DNA from: Closterium sp. Naga37s-1
Taxonomy: Eukaryota > Streptophyta > Zygnematophyceae > Desmidiales > Closteriaceae
NCBI GenBank assembly: GCA_947471745.1
Contig: CANJKZ010001023.1
Span: 620,001-684,000, forward strand
Reading direction: 5' to 3'
DNA length: 64,000 bases
Part shown: piece by piece, positions 22,883 through 34,894 of the stretch
Layout: each line of letters opens with the position of its first letter
Numbering within the stretch: position 1 is the stretch's first letter
The notes under the pieces: model-generated
What the model was told of the DNA's origin: nothing
Databases searched by the model: none
What the model saw: only the letters and a program-made list of their open reading frames with translations
Position numbers and translations under genes: made by a program

Positions 22883-24183
22883 TCTGTTAGTTTCCGAACC
22901 ACGGACCAGCACTGACAGCTCGTCCCGAAGATCACACCAAAGCAGCCATTTTACACGAAACGAAATAGAAAGCTTCAATTTCGGGCGACGCTAATTCGTC
23001 GAATAGAACGGAAGCAGCACGGACCCCGTTCCCATTCTTAGCTGAGAATGACACCACAGCAGCAACCTCCTGAAGGTCCACAGCAGTACGAGCGTCGTCA
23101 AGCTGATCGTTCACGTGATGTGGAAGTGCCGCGTATAAACCTTTTTCCAGGCAGGACTAATTAGTGATTATTCTTGTGTCCCGGCCTGATATGAGCCGTT
23201 AGGACGCGGTAAAAGTAGACGATCGATCGTCAGTTGCGATCGATGTGCGGATCGGTTACCCTATTTTCTACGCTGTAACCATACTACAGAACGCTTTTTG
23301 GCCCAATTTTTTGGACAGTGTGTGAATGCGACTGATCACAAATCGCGGGAGATCTATCAAATTTCAGTGGCGATCGTTACCGCGTCGCGATCGCCACGTT
23401 TCGCCAATCGATTGCGGGGATCGATATGTGCAGACGATCCTGCGATATTTGCACTTTTACCGCGTCCTTAGCATTGTCTGCCGTTTTGCTGTGTGTACAG
23501 AGGTTTCTGTGTGAGCCGTAGGTGTTCATGTGTGGTAGTGTGAAATGAAGGTCAACTAACACTCAGCCAGGGATTGCCATTCCGACATTTGCGCAAGAAA
23601 AGAGGCCCTAGGGCTTGGTTGGTTGGGTTCGGTTGGGTGCCACCAACTGCACAAATGGTCAACTCCCTCGACTGTAGCGTACATCGCTACTGCAATTATA
23701 CCTTCCACTAGTTGACCACGTCTAATTTTACGATAGATGCACGTGAATGTGTTTTGCATCAATTCTTGGGTTGACATTAAGCAGATAGCACGGTAAAGCC
23801 TTCCAGCAGGCAAATGCGGATTCAGGAAATATAGGAAATTCATATATACGGTATCCCTGGTTGCATGTTCTTATAGTTTGTACATTTGAACCAGAATGGC
23901 TTTTTATTACCAGTAATCTACAGTGCCACTTCATGGCCAGCACGGCCCTCCAATCCCATCTAGAAATGAGAGGCTGCATCTAGAATAGAGGTCAGCTGTG
24001 GTGTAGTAGACAAGAGATAAGCTGTAGTGTAACTTGAAATGGTATGGCTACCACGTTGCAGTCACAGGGCAGGAGCCTTCTGCAGGGTTGGGTGTTTGGT
24101 AGCGAGCAGGTGTCTAGTAGAGCAAGCAGGGAGTGAGTTTGCAAGGAAATCTTGCACCAGCTGGAAGCGCCAATGACTTTCTC
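22883..24183. other. Intergenic between phosphatase start and GATA end; holds a MITE
   Basis: Upstream region of the phosphatase gene and 3' flank of the GATA gene, both on the - strand. Apart from the MITE at 23202-23467 nothing was recognised. Confidence 0.6.
23202..23467. mobile_element. Small MITE, PIF/Harbinger-like (TTA target duplication)
   Basis: Perfect 15-bp terminal inverted repeats GGACGCGGTAAAAGT / ACTTTTACCGCGTCC, flanked on both sides by TTA (23199-23201 and 23468-23470). 266 bp with no coding capacity; the interior is rich in CGATCG. TTA/TWA target sites are typical of Harbinger elements, but the TIR sequence itself was not recognised. Confidence 0.7.
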
Positions 24184-26376
24184 TCAAGCCTTGGCAGCAA
24201 CTGCATGGCTGGTGTTGTCTGGAGCCCCTTGGGAATCTGGTCAAATACATAAGCGGATCAAAAGAAAGAAGGGGAGGGAAATGAGAAGGGGCTCCTTTCA
24301 TCTCCAATTTCTCCACTCAGAACCTTGATTTCGTAATTACAGGGCAGCTACCTTGATATAGTGACAGGTAGTGAATGGTGTTTGGGAGGTCCCATTCAGT
24401 AAGCTCCACTGGTTCATTTCCGCAACTAGCTTATGGCAAGCAATTATGGAAAACACATGGCAAATCACATGAAACAAACCCAGCAGACAGCAGCGCTCAC
24501 CTTTCTTCCAGAGCACGGAGGGCCGCGGGGCGTCATTCTTGGCGAGGTAGAGCCCACACGCGTTGCACAGGTGCTGACCACTCCCCGACCGATCCTTCCT
24601 CCAAAACGGAGTTGTGTGCGTCCCACAATTCCTGCACGCCTTCTCTTTCTCCTTCTCTTTCTCCATCTCCATTCCATTCTCCTTTCCACTCTCCTCCTCC
24701 CGATCCTTGCAACAGCCACCCTCCCCCTCCATCTCTCCGCTCTTCCCATCCATTCTGAGAGACACTGGGTCCTCCACCGCATTGCAACCCACTCCAACGT
24801 GCTTTTGCCTCTTTTTCCTCTTCCCCTGCGCATCCACGCTCCCGCCCGTTGCGCCCTCTACCTTCCCAAGCCTCCTTTTGTCCCCCACCACTCCTGCACC
24901 AGCCTCAGCAGCAACCGTTCCCCCAGGGTTCAGAAAGCCGAACACTCCAGTAGCAGCACCGCCAGCACCAGTGCCAGCAGCAGCACCACCAGCAGCAGCA
25001 GCTACCGCAGCAGCTGCAGTCCAGGGGAAATTGGGATACTGTCCCATAGTGCAGGCATACGCTCTGGCTTGATCAGCAGCAGCAGACTGGAAGCTGGGGA
25101 TAGGGCCGATAGCTGGGAGGATGTGAAGGGGAGTCGAAAAATGGCTCATAGGACTAACTGCGTTAATTGCGGTGGCTGCGTTGACTATATTGACTGCGTT
25201 GACCGGGCCCGCCTGGCCCCTTGGTTGCTGCGCTGCTGGACGAATTGGCTGTCCGTCCGCCTTGACTATTTGAAGACCCTCCGTGCCCTGGCTGCACGGC
25301 TTCAACGCGAATGGGACGGCCCGGCGGGATGAAGCGCATGCTTCCACAGCAGCAGAGCACGTTGTCGTGGCGCCATTTGACGAGAGCAGAGCTGACGTGT
25401 CGTTCGACCCAGAGCTCCTGCTCGCAGCCTTCCACGGGCGAAATCCCGACGGGAGCCGCTCGCGTGGTAACACCTCCACTGGCTTCGCCGCCAATTTCGC
25501 CGACGGGCTTCGCTTGACAGAACCCTTCGTCACCATGGAAGAAGGCTTGCTGGCAGCCATTAGGCTCTTGTTAATTTCCATGTTGACATCTGAAGCGGCA
25601 CCACCAGGGGCTGGTAGGGCAGGACGCGCCGTGGAAAGGAAGGGAGTCGGACCAAAGCAGAACCACGGCGGCGCATTGGGAAACCAAGGCCTTTGTTGCA
25701 TCCCCATCGCCTGCTGCTGCGCTTGACCGGTCGCGGTTGAATGGGCGAGCAGCATGTGAGAGGGGAAGGCGGCGAAAGGAGCCCACCAGCCAGCCGCAGC
25801 TGCCGCGGGGTAGGGAGGAATGTGGCCGAAAGGGACAGCTGCTGCCGCTGGGGCGGGGAAGTGAGGAAAGGGTGCCGTGGGGGAAGGAGCTGCCTTGGCT
25901 TCTGTTGTTGTGGCGTCGGGAACAGGAGCGGGAGATGGTTGCGGCTTGATTGTCTTGGGGTGAGGAAGCTTCCAGTGTGAAGACACGTCAGCTGAGACTT
26001 TTGCCGATTCAGCGGAGGGAGAAATATGATCGTCGTCTTCGCTATGAACTGAAGTGGCGCAAGGCGGGCTGAGGCTCAAGCCGATTGGCGGAGAAGGATC
26101 ATCCTTGTATGAGAGAGCGGTAACGTGGGAAGACTCTGGTGAGGATGAAGGCGAAAGGGAGGGGCATTGAGGCGTGGTGGGAAAGAACTGGAAAGGCGAA
26201 ACGGGGCTGCTTTTAACGCTCTTCTTAGCAAGTGCGTCCATGTTCTCGAGAAGTGGTGGAATGGGATGGATGTAAGTTGTCTGGGTTTGGTTAGATGGGC
26301 TCCACATGTGATCAAGCTTCTGACTTTCGTCGTTAGGCAGAAAACCGCGAGATAAGGCAGTGTCTACTTCAGTCAT
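24184..26376 (-). CDS. GATA-type zinc-finger transcription factor
   Basis: Two exons in phase, 639 residues: 26376-24501 and 24227-24184. The start is the first ATG of the long exon (MTEVDTALSRGFLPNDESQ); an AG at 26507 upstream leaves an earlier exon possible. The finger is at ~581-607: CRNC-GTHTTPFWRKDRS...HL-CNAC, followed by GLYLAKNDAPRPSVLWKK, a tail that would contact DNA. The spacing between Cys pairs is 19 residues, whereas plant factors usually have 18 or 20 and fungal/animal ones 17. The remainder is low-complexity Ala/Pro/Ser-rich, with a basic GKRKKRQKH stretch (possible nuclear signal) before the finger. The intron falls just after the finger. Expected to bind WGATAR sites; target genes unknown. 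Confidence 0.85.
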
Positions 26377-27610
26377 GAAACTAGCTGTGTCGTACGAGGA
26401 CAGAATTATAACGCTGTAGGCACAAAGCAGAAAGTTTGCTGTGGGCAATGGGGAATCAGGCTCACTTGCCTCAAGGATGAATGATGCTTGAGAGAGAAAG
26501 GAGGACCTGTGCGCCAAAAAGTAGAAACTCTAAAACGGTATGCAGAAATGAGCAATGAGGAGGCGATCAGCTGGTGATCAAGGTTTCACTATTGACTGAT
26601 GCTAAGTTCAGAAAGGGAGCCAGCTCACGCACGAGGCACGGGCGAGATGTGAAGCAAAGTGAAGATGGGATGACTGTGACAATGACAGCGCAAAAGCAAC
26701 TCCAAGGGGGATGACGCAATCATCTTCCCGCCTGTCTTTGGGGGAGAAAATCTCGATGCGTCTCGCCACGTCTGCACATTCCGCGTGTGTAGTGCGGCTT
26801 CCAATGCCTGGGAAAGCGCCACGCCAGCTATGTTCCCAAGGCATCCGTGGCAGGCGCTGCGATCGGCCCGACCAACGATCAAGCAACGTAATCGTCAGTG
26901 GTCCCGCAAGTGACCCCCTTTCGATTCGTGCTCCGTCCGCACACTAAATCTGATCCAGTTTAACTGCTAATTTTGAACGAGCGCCCAATCGCTGCTCGGA
27001 ACTGATCTGGCAATATCCATAATAGAAGGCGTCCACGTAGGCAAATGAATGAAAGCATTCATCAAGCCCCTGCCGCCGCCCCAGATGTTGAATCATGTCC
27101 CCCCCTCGTCTCTTCCACAGAACCTTGCACGCGTGGGACAAAAAGGCAGCCATCTTGTGGACCTGCTTCGCTCCCGAATCTCTCGTCGAATAGGAAGAAA
27201 GATCTTCTGCTGACCAGGATTTTCAATGGCTCGTGCTTCTCGAAACCTAATGGAAGGATCGATGGAATGCCCCGACTGGTAATGAATCTGGCTTGTAACA
27301 GCCCCCATCTGACGTGTGCTTTTGGTGCTCAATGTGGCGCCACGTTTCTCCGCCACATGAATGTTTGGCAACACAGAAAGCAGATGGATTGATCAAGCAA
27401 CGTTCATGCAACTCCAATGTACCGTCACCTCCACCTTATCGCTATGACGTGGATTTACCTGGAGTTTGAATAACCTCGTTATGGAAAGCTTGAGTTAGTG
27501 AGATGACAATGCTGTCAATGTACGGAATATAAACATTGAGTTGTCTATAATGAGTTGTGTACAAATTATTCACTTCAACAAAAACAAGACTGAAATTCCA
27601 AGACAAAAGG
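26377..27610. other. Intergenic; presumed GATA promoter and 3' flank of next gene
   Basis: No coding or repeat structure was recognised over ~1.2 kb. Both neighbouring genes are on the - strand. Confidence 0.5.
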
Positions 27611-30600
27611 CTAATGGCGGTTTGGCTGGTTGTCAGCCCAAGGAAGGAAGTTGGACAATTGATTAATGAGGGAAACTTGTGAGACCACGTCCCTCGCCCC
27701 CCTAATTGCATTCTTCGTGCTCCTAGCCGCGGAAGCAATCACTGGAGTGACCGAGGGAACAGGCACCACTGCTCGCTCCTCAATCATCGCTGTAACGGCA
27801 AACGGAAGAAAACAGGAGAAAAATAGGCAAAACCAGAGGCACACAGGAACCGAATCAAGGAAGAGATAAGAACTTCCTATTCATGCATGTCAGAAAACTG
27901 CTGAAAATGCGAGAACTAGCCACGATAAACGTACAGAACTACTCACTCTCGAAAACTCTCGAGTAACTCCTACCTGCTGTACGTGCGGCTGCCAGACTGC
28001 CAACTCTCCGCAACCCATCCTCGGCAAGTCGCACTGCACGAGCGGAATTCCTGATCCCTTGCGATATCTCCTGGCTGCATTCACAAAATGACAAATTTGG
28101 GTCGTCCAGGGAACCACAAAATACCTAGTGGTACCTAAGAACAACATAGATGCATCCATTGAGAGAAGGCGCGTGCATATCTCTTCCTCCTCTTTCCAGC
28201 TGTCACCTCCTTCATCGACCTGGTGCTTCCTCCCTCTACCTGCCCATGCGCTCACCTGAGGTCGCTCGTCTCCATGCCAGAAAGCCGCACAGCCGCCATC
28301 GTCCCGGCACCTCCTCCTTATAAATGTCATCGTTTCCCTCTACCTGATCTGGCGCTCACCTGAGGTCGCTCATCTCCATGCCTGACAGCCGCACCACCGC
28401 CATATCCCTCGTACCCCTCCTACCTGGTACTTTCTCCCTCTAACGATCACCTCCTCCCTCTACCTGCCCCCTGCCCATGCGCTCACCTGAGATCACTCAG
28501 CTCCATGCTCAGGTCGCTCAATTCCATGTCTGACAGCCGCACAGCCACCGTCTCCCTGGCAGCTTCCCCTCTACCTGCCGCCACCTCACCCTACCTGGGA
28601 ATCCCACGAACTTACCTGGGAGCACCTGAGAGTCACCTGTGCTCACCTGATATCGCTCAGCTCCATGCCCGACAGCCACATGCACAGCCATGGTCCCTGG
28701 AACCTCCTCCTTGAACCTGCAGCCTCCTCCCTTTACCTGAGAGTCCCACAGACTCAATCGAGTGCATCTGAGAGTCACCTGAGATCACTCAGCTCCATGC
28801 TCAGGTCGCTCATCTCCATGCCTGACAGCCGCACAACCCCCACTCACCATGCCTTTCCTTCATCTATCTGTCAGCCCCCTCCGACGACTTGAGAATCGCA
28901 AAAAACCCGCCTGAGAGCACCAAAGCGTCCTTTGCGCTCACCTGAGGTCGCTCAGCTCCATGCTCAGGTCGCTCATCTCCATGCCTGACAGCCGCACCGC
29001 CGCCATGGCCCCTGGCACAATCGTCTCTCATCTCCCTTGCACCTCCTCCCTCTACCTGGTACCTCTTTCCTCTACCTGCCCTGGGCATTGCCTCACCTGA
29101 GGTCACTCAGCTCCATGCTCAGGTCGCTCATCTCCATGCCTGACAGCCGCACCGCTGCCATCGTCCCTGGCACCTCCTCCCGTGCCACCTCCGCTAGCCG
29201 CTCCAGCGCCAGAGCTGCCTTGCGGATGGCCTGTGGGACATGAGGGAAGGGAAGGGAGAGACTTAACAAAGCACACACAAGTCCCTGGAACCTCCTCTCT
29301 TGCCACCTCTGCTAGCCGCTCCAACGCCTGTGCTGCCTTGCGGATGGCCTGTGGGACCCGACAAAAGAGGGGGGAAGAGGAATGGAGGGAATGAGAAAGG
29401 GAGAGAGGGGAGAGTCTGAACAAGGCACACTCAAGTCCCTGGCACCTCCTCCCTTGCCACCTCTGATAGTCGCTCCATCGCCTGTGCTGCCTTGCAGACA
29501 GCCCAGCGGAAACCAAATGGGAGGGGATGGGGGAACGGGCGGGGTGGGGGGAAGGGACAAATGGCATGGTAAGAGCCAATGCTATAGCCATCTTTTACAG
29601 AAGCCAACCCAAACACACTATGTGCGAATGGTGCTGCATTCTCAGTATGAACTCATCAGAAGGGCTGCGTTCTCAGTATGAATGTGTATGGACGAACTCA
29701 CCAGAAGGGCAGGCACCGCGGCGACGAGCATGACAGAGAGCGCTGCTGTGATCTGCATGGAACCGCGGCACGGGGGAAAGGACATGGCAGAGGGGAGAAG
29801 AATGAAGGTCGGGTTTCGGACTTGCGGGGTTTGCGGGGAAGAAACAAGGGAAGGCATGAGGTGATCTATGCGAATGGAATGGACCACGTGTACTGTACTG
29901 AAATGAGCAGGAGTTACTGAACCTGCAGCAATCCTTCCCTATTCCTTTGTTACACATCAGGCCTGTGATAACGTGCGTGCACATAACAAGTCCGCACACA
30001 CCGAGCGAGAATCTTACATTCCGAACCTACACTCTGAACCCGTACACACCGAGCCTGCCCTCCAGCCCCGTACGCACCGAGCATGCCACGAAGCCGAGGC
30101 ACAGCACAGGAAAGTCGACCGGCACTCCTCCCGCCCCAAATCTGATTGGCGGAGCCGCTGAGATCGACGCCATGTGCTGCAACGAAGTTGGTCGCGATGC
30201 TGACGTGGCGGACGGATAACCATCATGCGACACGGGTTCCGCGAGGCGGCTCGAAGAGGACGATATTTGTCTGACAGAAGCGAAGGCTCCAGGATTAGTG
30301 TTTGTGTTGGTGTTGGTGTTTGCGAACGTCGCATGGTTAGCGTTGAGCGAATGGTAGTCGTTGGCGACGGCTGAAGGTTCAGCGCTGCTGCTGCTGTGGA
30401 TGGACGTTGACGGCGAGTTGTTGACGGACGGCGGAGGGGAGATGCCCGAGGAGGTTTGATCATGTTGGAAGAAAGCGACGGCGATTGCACTGCGACGGTT
30501 TGGGCTTCGCCGGGTGCCGTGGGAGACGGAAGCGACGCGTGCGACGGAGTCAAACGACGGTTGGCGAAGACGACACGAATCGAAGCCACTCGGTTTCAAA

Positions 30601-30785
30601 TGTAACGGCGGAGATCGAAGCGAGGCCTGCGCATGGCCGGTACGAGTCAACGGACGGCTACTCTGACAGGATGCTGCTGCTGTTGTTGCACATCGGTCTG
30701 CGAAGAACGACGACATGACAGTACCCTGCGTGGATCCAAGAGATTTTGCTGTGGAAACGGAAACGGTTTGGAGAGGCACAGCCAT
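27611..30785 (-). CDS. Plant-specific predicted plastid membrane protein of unknown function
   Basis: Five exons fit exactly, 390 residues: 30785-30078, 29752-29702, 29230-29097, 28074-27974, 27789-27611. The first ATG (MAVPLQTVSVSTAKSLG) opens a Ser/Ala/Thr-rich basic N-terminus like a plastid transit peptide. Exon 2 is a 17-residue hydrophobic segment ITAALSVMLVAAVPALL. Exon 3 reads AIRKAALALERLAEVAREEV, PGTMAAVRLSGMEMSDL and SMELSDL. Exon 4 reads QEISQGIRNSARAVRLAEDG; exon 5 contains PSVTPVIASAARSTKNAIRG. I recognise this succession (REE.PGTMAA.RLSGME.SDL, then QEI.QG...S.RAVR.AE) from a family of small membrane proteins in land plants with no assigned function. Exon 3 is surrounded by many partial copies. 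Confidence 0.8.
28251..29096 (-). repeat. Array of at least six extra partial copies of exon 3 of the membrane-protein gene
   Basis: Copies of the exon end (AAVRLSGMEMSDLSMELSDL plus GTGAGC donor) sit with donors near 28256, 28353, 28485, 28645, 28783 and 28943, downstream of the full exon (donor 29096). They vary: some keep both SDL blocks, others only one, and one reads LSGMELSDI. Spacing is ~95-160 bp. Confidence 0.9.
29280..29515 (-). repeat. Two extra copies of the first half of exon 3
   Basis: Upstream of the full exon lie copies encoding AIRKAAQALERLAEVAREEVPGT (~29350-29280) and AVCKAAQAMERLSEVAREEVPGT (~29508-29440). Each breaks off at PGT into intron-like sequence. The exon is thus duplicated on both sides, 5' half upstream and 3' half downstream. 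Confidence 0.85.
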
Positions 30786-31689
30786 GGCTACTGAGTCCAA
30801 TACGCGCGTGATTAGTCAGCAGCAGACGCGAGCGCACGCGTAGGCCACAGCGGGCCGACACGCGCAGGTGAGAAACAAGCGATGATAGGATACTTGTGTT
30901 GGTGTAAAGGATGTTCGAGTAGAAACGCTTCGCGTGTCCAAATAGATCGGAAAAACGGATCTTTAATGCTTGTGATTGATCTCTACTGCTCAGATCGAAG
31001 GAGCCCTTATTTCGACTCTGCAACTGAAGGGTCTGGCGTGCAAATCGCTTCAGCAAGCAGCACCACTTACGTCGGAAGCGGCAAGTGCAATCTAAAGAGA
31101 ATGCTCGTACCAGACTCAAACCAATCCCCTTTCTCAGAAACCTATTCCAGAACGAGATCCACTGGAATGTGCCAGCCACAATCTAGTCTACCCTAAATCC
31201 AACAAGTGTGGCAGCACTAGGGAAGTGAGACTCTGTGTAAAGGAGTGATGACTCTCGGCCACATAAATTCTGAGGGAGTGAGGGGCGAGGGCGTGGTGGA
31301 AGGGCATTTCGCTCGTTTGACATCTACCGAAAGTTCAAAGCGGAACTGTTTCAAGTGAGCGGCTGTTGGGGACTGTGGCTGGGAACGTGTGAAACTCGGT
31401 CTGACACCTCGGTCTGCAACTTCAAATTAAATACGCCAAGAACGGGCCTTCCTCCCCTCATCCCCAAACACAGCAGTCTGGGGAGGGCAAGGGACAGTGG
31501 ATGCGCTGGCGAGTGCCCCTGATCGTGTCAGCAACTTGATTATCAGCGCTGTGGATTCCAGGACGACGAATGAAAGCCATCCACGCTACGCTGAATGAAG
31601 TAGCTCATGTCAGCAGCACGAGTGCCACGAAGGAGAAGATTCAACAAGAGAAGATATCCTGAGACTGAACATTCAAATATCGCCATGCC
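30786..31689. other. Intergenic; nothing recognised
   Basis: Upstream region of the membrane-protein gene up to the gypsy remnant. Confidence 0.5.
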
Positions 31690-32316
31690 AAAACAATCGT
31701 GTATACCATTCATAACGTAATTAGGATGAGTACCGGTAACATGTTACACAATGCAACCTTCGCCGAGATACTGCAAGCTGCCCGAACGCGAGCAGCAGAA
31801 GCAATTACGAAAGCAAATGTCGTCGCTAAAAGAAACGCGGACCGCCACCGCCGCCCAGTCACGTACCAGTTCGGAGATAACGTACTGCTCGACACAACGA
31901 ATTTAAGACTGCCCATCGTACCGAAACTTCGACCGCGCTACTGTGGACCATTTCAAACCAGCCACAGGATCACCCCATTTACCGCCCGTGTACTGTTGCC
32001 GACAGACTGGTACATCAGCCCATCGTTCCACGTCAGCGTGCTTCGCCCATACATCCCGACCACAAGCCAATTACCACGATATCGCCCACCATAAATGACT
32101 CGCCCTGCATCGGAACCGATCGTCGGGCCCGAGAAGATTTTGAGCCATCAGATTCATCACCCCACGTGCATCAAGAGAATCGAGTTCCTTGTTCCCTGGA
32201 AAGACTGCGCGCCAATTGAAGATAGTTGGGTGCCCCTGCCCAACATCGAAAACCACCGAGCCCTGCAAGTGTACCTGAGGAGCCGGGGTTTCCAGGATAT
32301 ACACGCACTCGCGTAG
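31690..32316 (+). mobile_element. Ty3/gypsy chromovirus remnant (integrase C-terminus plus chromodomain)
   Basis: Contains the end of an integrase (NADRHRRPVTYQFGDNVLL, PKLRPRYCGPF, SPSFHVSVLRPY) followed by a chromodomain-like segment (IEFLVPWKDC, SWVPLPNIENH). Only this 3' end of pol is visible; no gag, protease or RT. It is a truncated, broken fossil. A G-run and TGTAAGG at ~32348 could be the start of a degraded LTR, but no partner was found. Confidence 0.75.
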
Positions 32317-33258
32317 TGGAGGGGGCTTCTTGGGGGGGGGGGGGGGGTAGTGTAAGGTTTTTTTTCAACATTCCTTATCGCGTTCTTCGACATCGCGTAA
32401 AGCAGCAGCTGTTGCTCGCCCGCTACTGCTAAGGGGGCTTCGCCAGTTTCGTGCGCACTGTTTTACCAAACCATGCACCGCTGGCCTGGCCGAGTCGGCC
32501 TACGCTTCGGGATGCAGTCATCACCCCCGTTCCCTCTTTAGGAGAATTGTTTCCAATGAGTTGGGCTTTCTTCTATAGTATCCTTTTGCTGCACTTCTGC
32601 ACACCGCATGGTTCCTTGCCATCCATTCCTTCAGATTGCTCATTAACACACAAATAGTTCAAGCATTGTAAAGAAAGATAGATACGGCAACACTCTTGAA
32701 GGTGTCGTTTTTTCAGATCGTTTTGGCATGGCTCAAACTCCCTGCTACACAAGCTGAGTTCTGAGTAGATTCACCACACGATTTCAGCCTATCACGTCAA
32801 GTTCACTACCGTGCTGACAATCTAAGCGAAACTGAGGGTAGTTTGCAAGGAGCCTAACCACTTGCCTAAACGCAGAACAGTGGCTTGGCAGTAGGCTGGA
32901 GTACGAACCAGCCGACAAGGGGAGACGTTGAACCCACTGCACATGGTCAAAGTGCACCCCAGCGTGTTATTTGCTCGATGTTAATCTGTTAGTACCTAAG
33001 TACCTACGTCACCTAAGAGAACAGAACCAAACTCCCTGTTATGTCATTGCACGGCACAGCCATCCACATAGCTGCATTCGTGTGATTCGTCCATGTCGCA
33101 TTTCCCGTCACTGCAGGGAGAAAGGGGCAGACAACGTTGGAATGGAAGATGCGATTAGAAAATGAAGTCATGTGTCTAGGAATGTTTCAGCGGCGGGTCA
33201 GGACTCATCAGGGTCCTCGAAAAGAAAACGTATAGCTCGTAAGGTTGAGTCGGTAATG
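32317..33258. other. No gene recognised
   Basis: Begins with a G17 run (32331-32347) and a T8 run. The rest may be degraded gypsy LTR or intergenic sequence. Nothing else supported. Confidence 0.4.
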
Positions 33259-33711
33259 TCACACCAGTGGAAACAGCGAATCCTGTAGCCGACTGGAGTG
33301 TGAACTGTACCTTGGGTCGTACTCTCGCACTGATGTGAGAGCCATTCCAAGCTCATCCCGCCATCGTAGCTTCCTCTGCCGAGGAATCTTCGCGTGAGGC
33401 TCCCCTTCTAGCGACGCTGCTGCTGCAGCTGCTGCTCTCGCGATCAATACAGGCGAAATCACGCCCGAACATGCCTGTTTCCCGAAAACGGGCGCCATCA
33501 AAGGCCGCATCGCGTCTACAAGAATTGGGGAGTTGGCTTCGTTGTAGGAATGAGCTGCTTCGAGGAAATCAAGGCACGCTGTGGCTCCGGATTCAGATTC
33601 GTCGCCTCGCAGTTCTGTTGAGCCCGCGCAGCAGGGGACGATGGAAGGCCAGGAGAAAGGAAATAAAGTGGGCGGAGCCAACGACCAGGCTTCGGTGAGA
33701 GTGAGAGTCAT
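33259..33711 (-). CDS. Hypothetical protein, 150 residues
   Basis: Single open frame from ATG (MTLTLTEAWSLAPPT) to stop. Features: an Ala-rich run (ARAAAAAAASLEG), then a basic segment and RWRDELGMALTSVREYDP near the C-terminus. That W-x-DE-G-x-x-L-x-x-V-R-E-Y-D-P pattern resembles a short tail motif in some plant proteins of unknown function, but I cannot name the family. No splice signals needed. Could be a chance frame. Confidence 0.35.
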   Translation of the reverse strand: MTLTLTEAWSLAPPTLFPFSWPSIVPCCAGSTELRGDESESGATACLDFLEAAHSYNEANSPILVDAMRPLMAPVFGKQACSGVISPVLIARAAAAAAASLEGEPHAKIPRQRKLRWRDELGMALTSVREYDPRYSSHSSRLQDSLFPLV

Positions 33712-34339
33712 GTTCGCTCACGGGATGTGATATTACTCTGTCAGGCTCGTTTCCGTCTTCAAGCTTTAGTCTGCAAAACGTTTACCAGCCTCGTTCAAGT
33801 CCTCAACTTCTCATGGTACGAAACTATCAACTTTCCATTATAACAAAGCGAGGCATCAGAAATGGGTGACCTGATAAAGGTGCAGGCAGGGAAATGAATC
33901 AGAGGATTCTCAACAAGAATTGAAGGAAATGGCGGGAACAATTTCACACACTGATTTTAGGCAGCTGTTGAAAGTGCTGCGGCCTGCTTGGAAATCTCGA
34001 TGGGGTTCCACCTTCCATCACACATTTCGCTCAACTGCGTCTCGATAGTACATTTCAAAACGGGAAGTGTTTGTGCGTGTGATGCGAGACAAGTAACAGC
34101 TGGTTGGGAGAGGGGGTCCAAATGACATGTATCGGCCAATCAAAAACGTGTTTCTGAAGAGCGGTTCCAAGGGTGTCTCGCGATTCGCGACCTTTTTTTG
34201 GAAAGGCATCGATTCGAACCTCAACGGCTTCTCCACCTTGGCGGGAAAGAATGGAAGGTGTGAAAGTGGCTAACATTTTCGCAAAAGCATTCCTTGCAGT
34301 TACCTTCGCGAGTCGCGACGCATGTTGGCTCGTTCCAGG

Positions 34340-34857
34340 AAGGGTAAGTAGCTTTCGCAGGGGTATTACTAGCGACCCTGCGCTTTCAAGGGGACTACAG
34401 TGCTAGTTGCGGGCACTTTCCGCCCCTCCGCCTTTCCGACAGGAACATTATGGCGACAACACAGAACTAGGTCCCACATTCACCCACGTGTCACAAATTT
34501 GAAAAGTTAGAAAACGCATGGCAAAAAAAAAAAAAAAAAACCCATAGGGAACCTGGACTCATTTTCGGAGGGATCAACCCTAAACACGGGAACCCACATT
34601 TTTTCAGGGTTGATGCCTCCCCGAGACGCATCCCTTCCCGATTGGGTTTTAGTTTTTTTTGGTCAGGTAAAGGGATATTTTTTCCAGTGGCTTGCGAAAT
34701 TTGTGACACATGGGTGAATGTGGGACCGAGTTCTGTGTTGTTGCCATAATGTTCCTGTCGGAGTGGCGGCGTGGCGGAAAGTGCCCGCAACTAGCACTGT
34801 AGTCCCCTTGAAAGCGCAGGTTTGCTAGTAGTACCCCTTCGAAAGCTACTTACCCTT
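34340..34857. mobile_element. Long-TIR foldback DNA element A (518 bp)
   Basis: Ends AAGGGTAAGTAGCTTTCG and its inverse; the inverted arms are similar over ~150 bp. It is flanked by direct CCAGG copies (34335-34339, 34858-34862), a possible 5-bp target duplication. No coding capacity. The centre holds an A-run and GGGATCAACCCTAAACACGG, shared with element B. Superfamily unassigned. Confidence 0.75.
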
Positions 34858-34894
34858 CCAGGAACATGTTGTGTCTACATATTCGTATTCGTTT

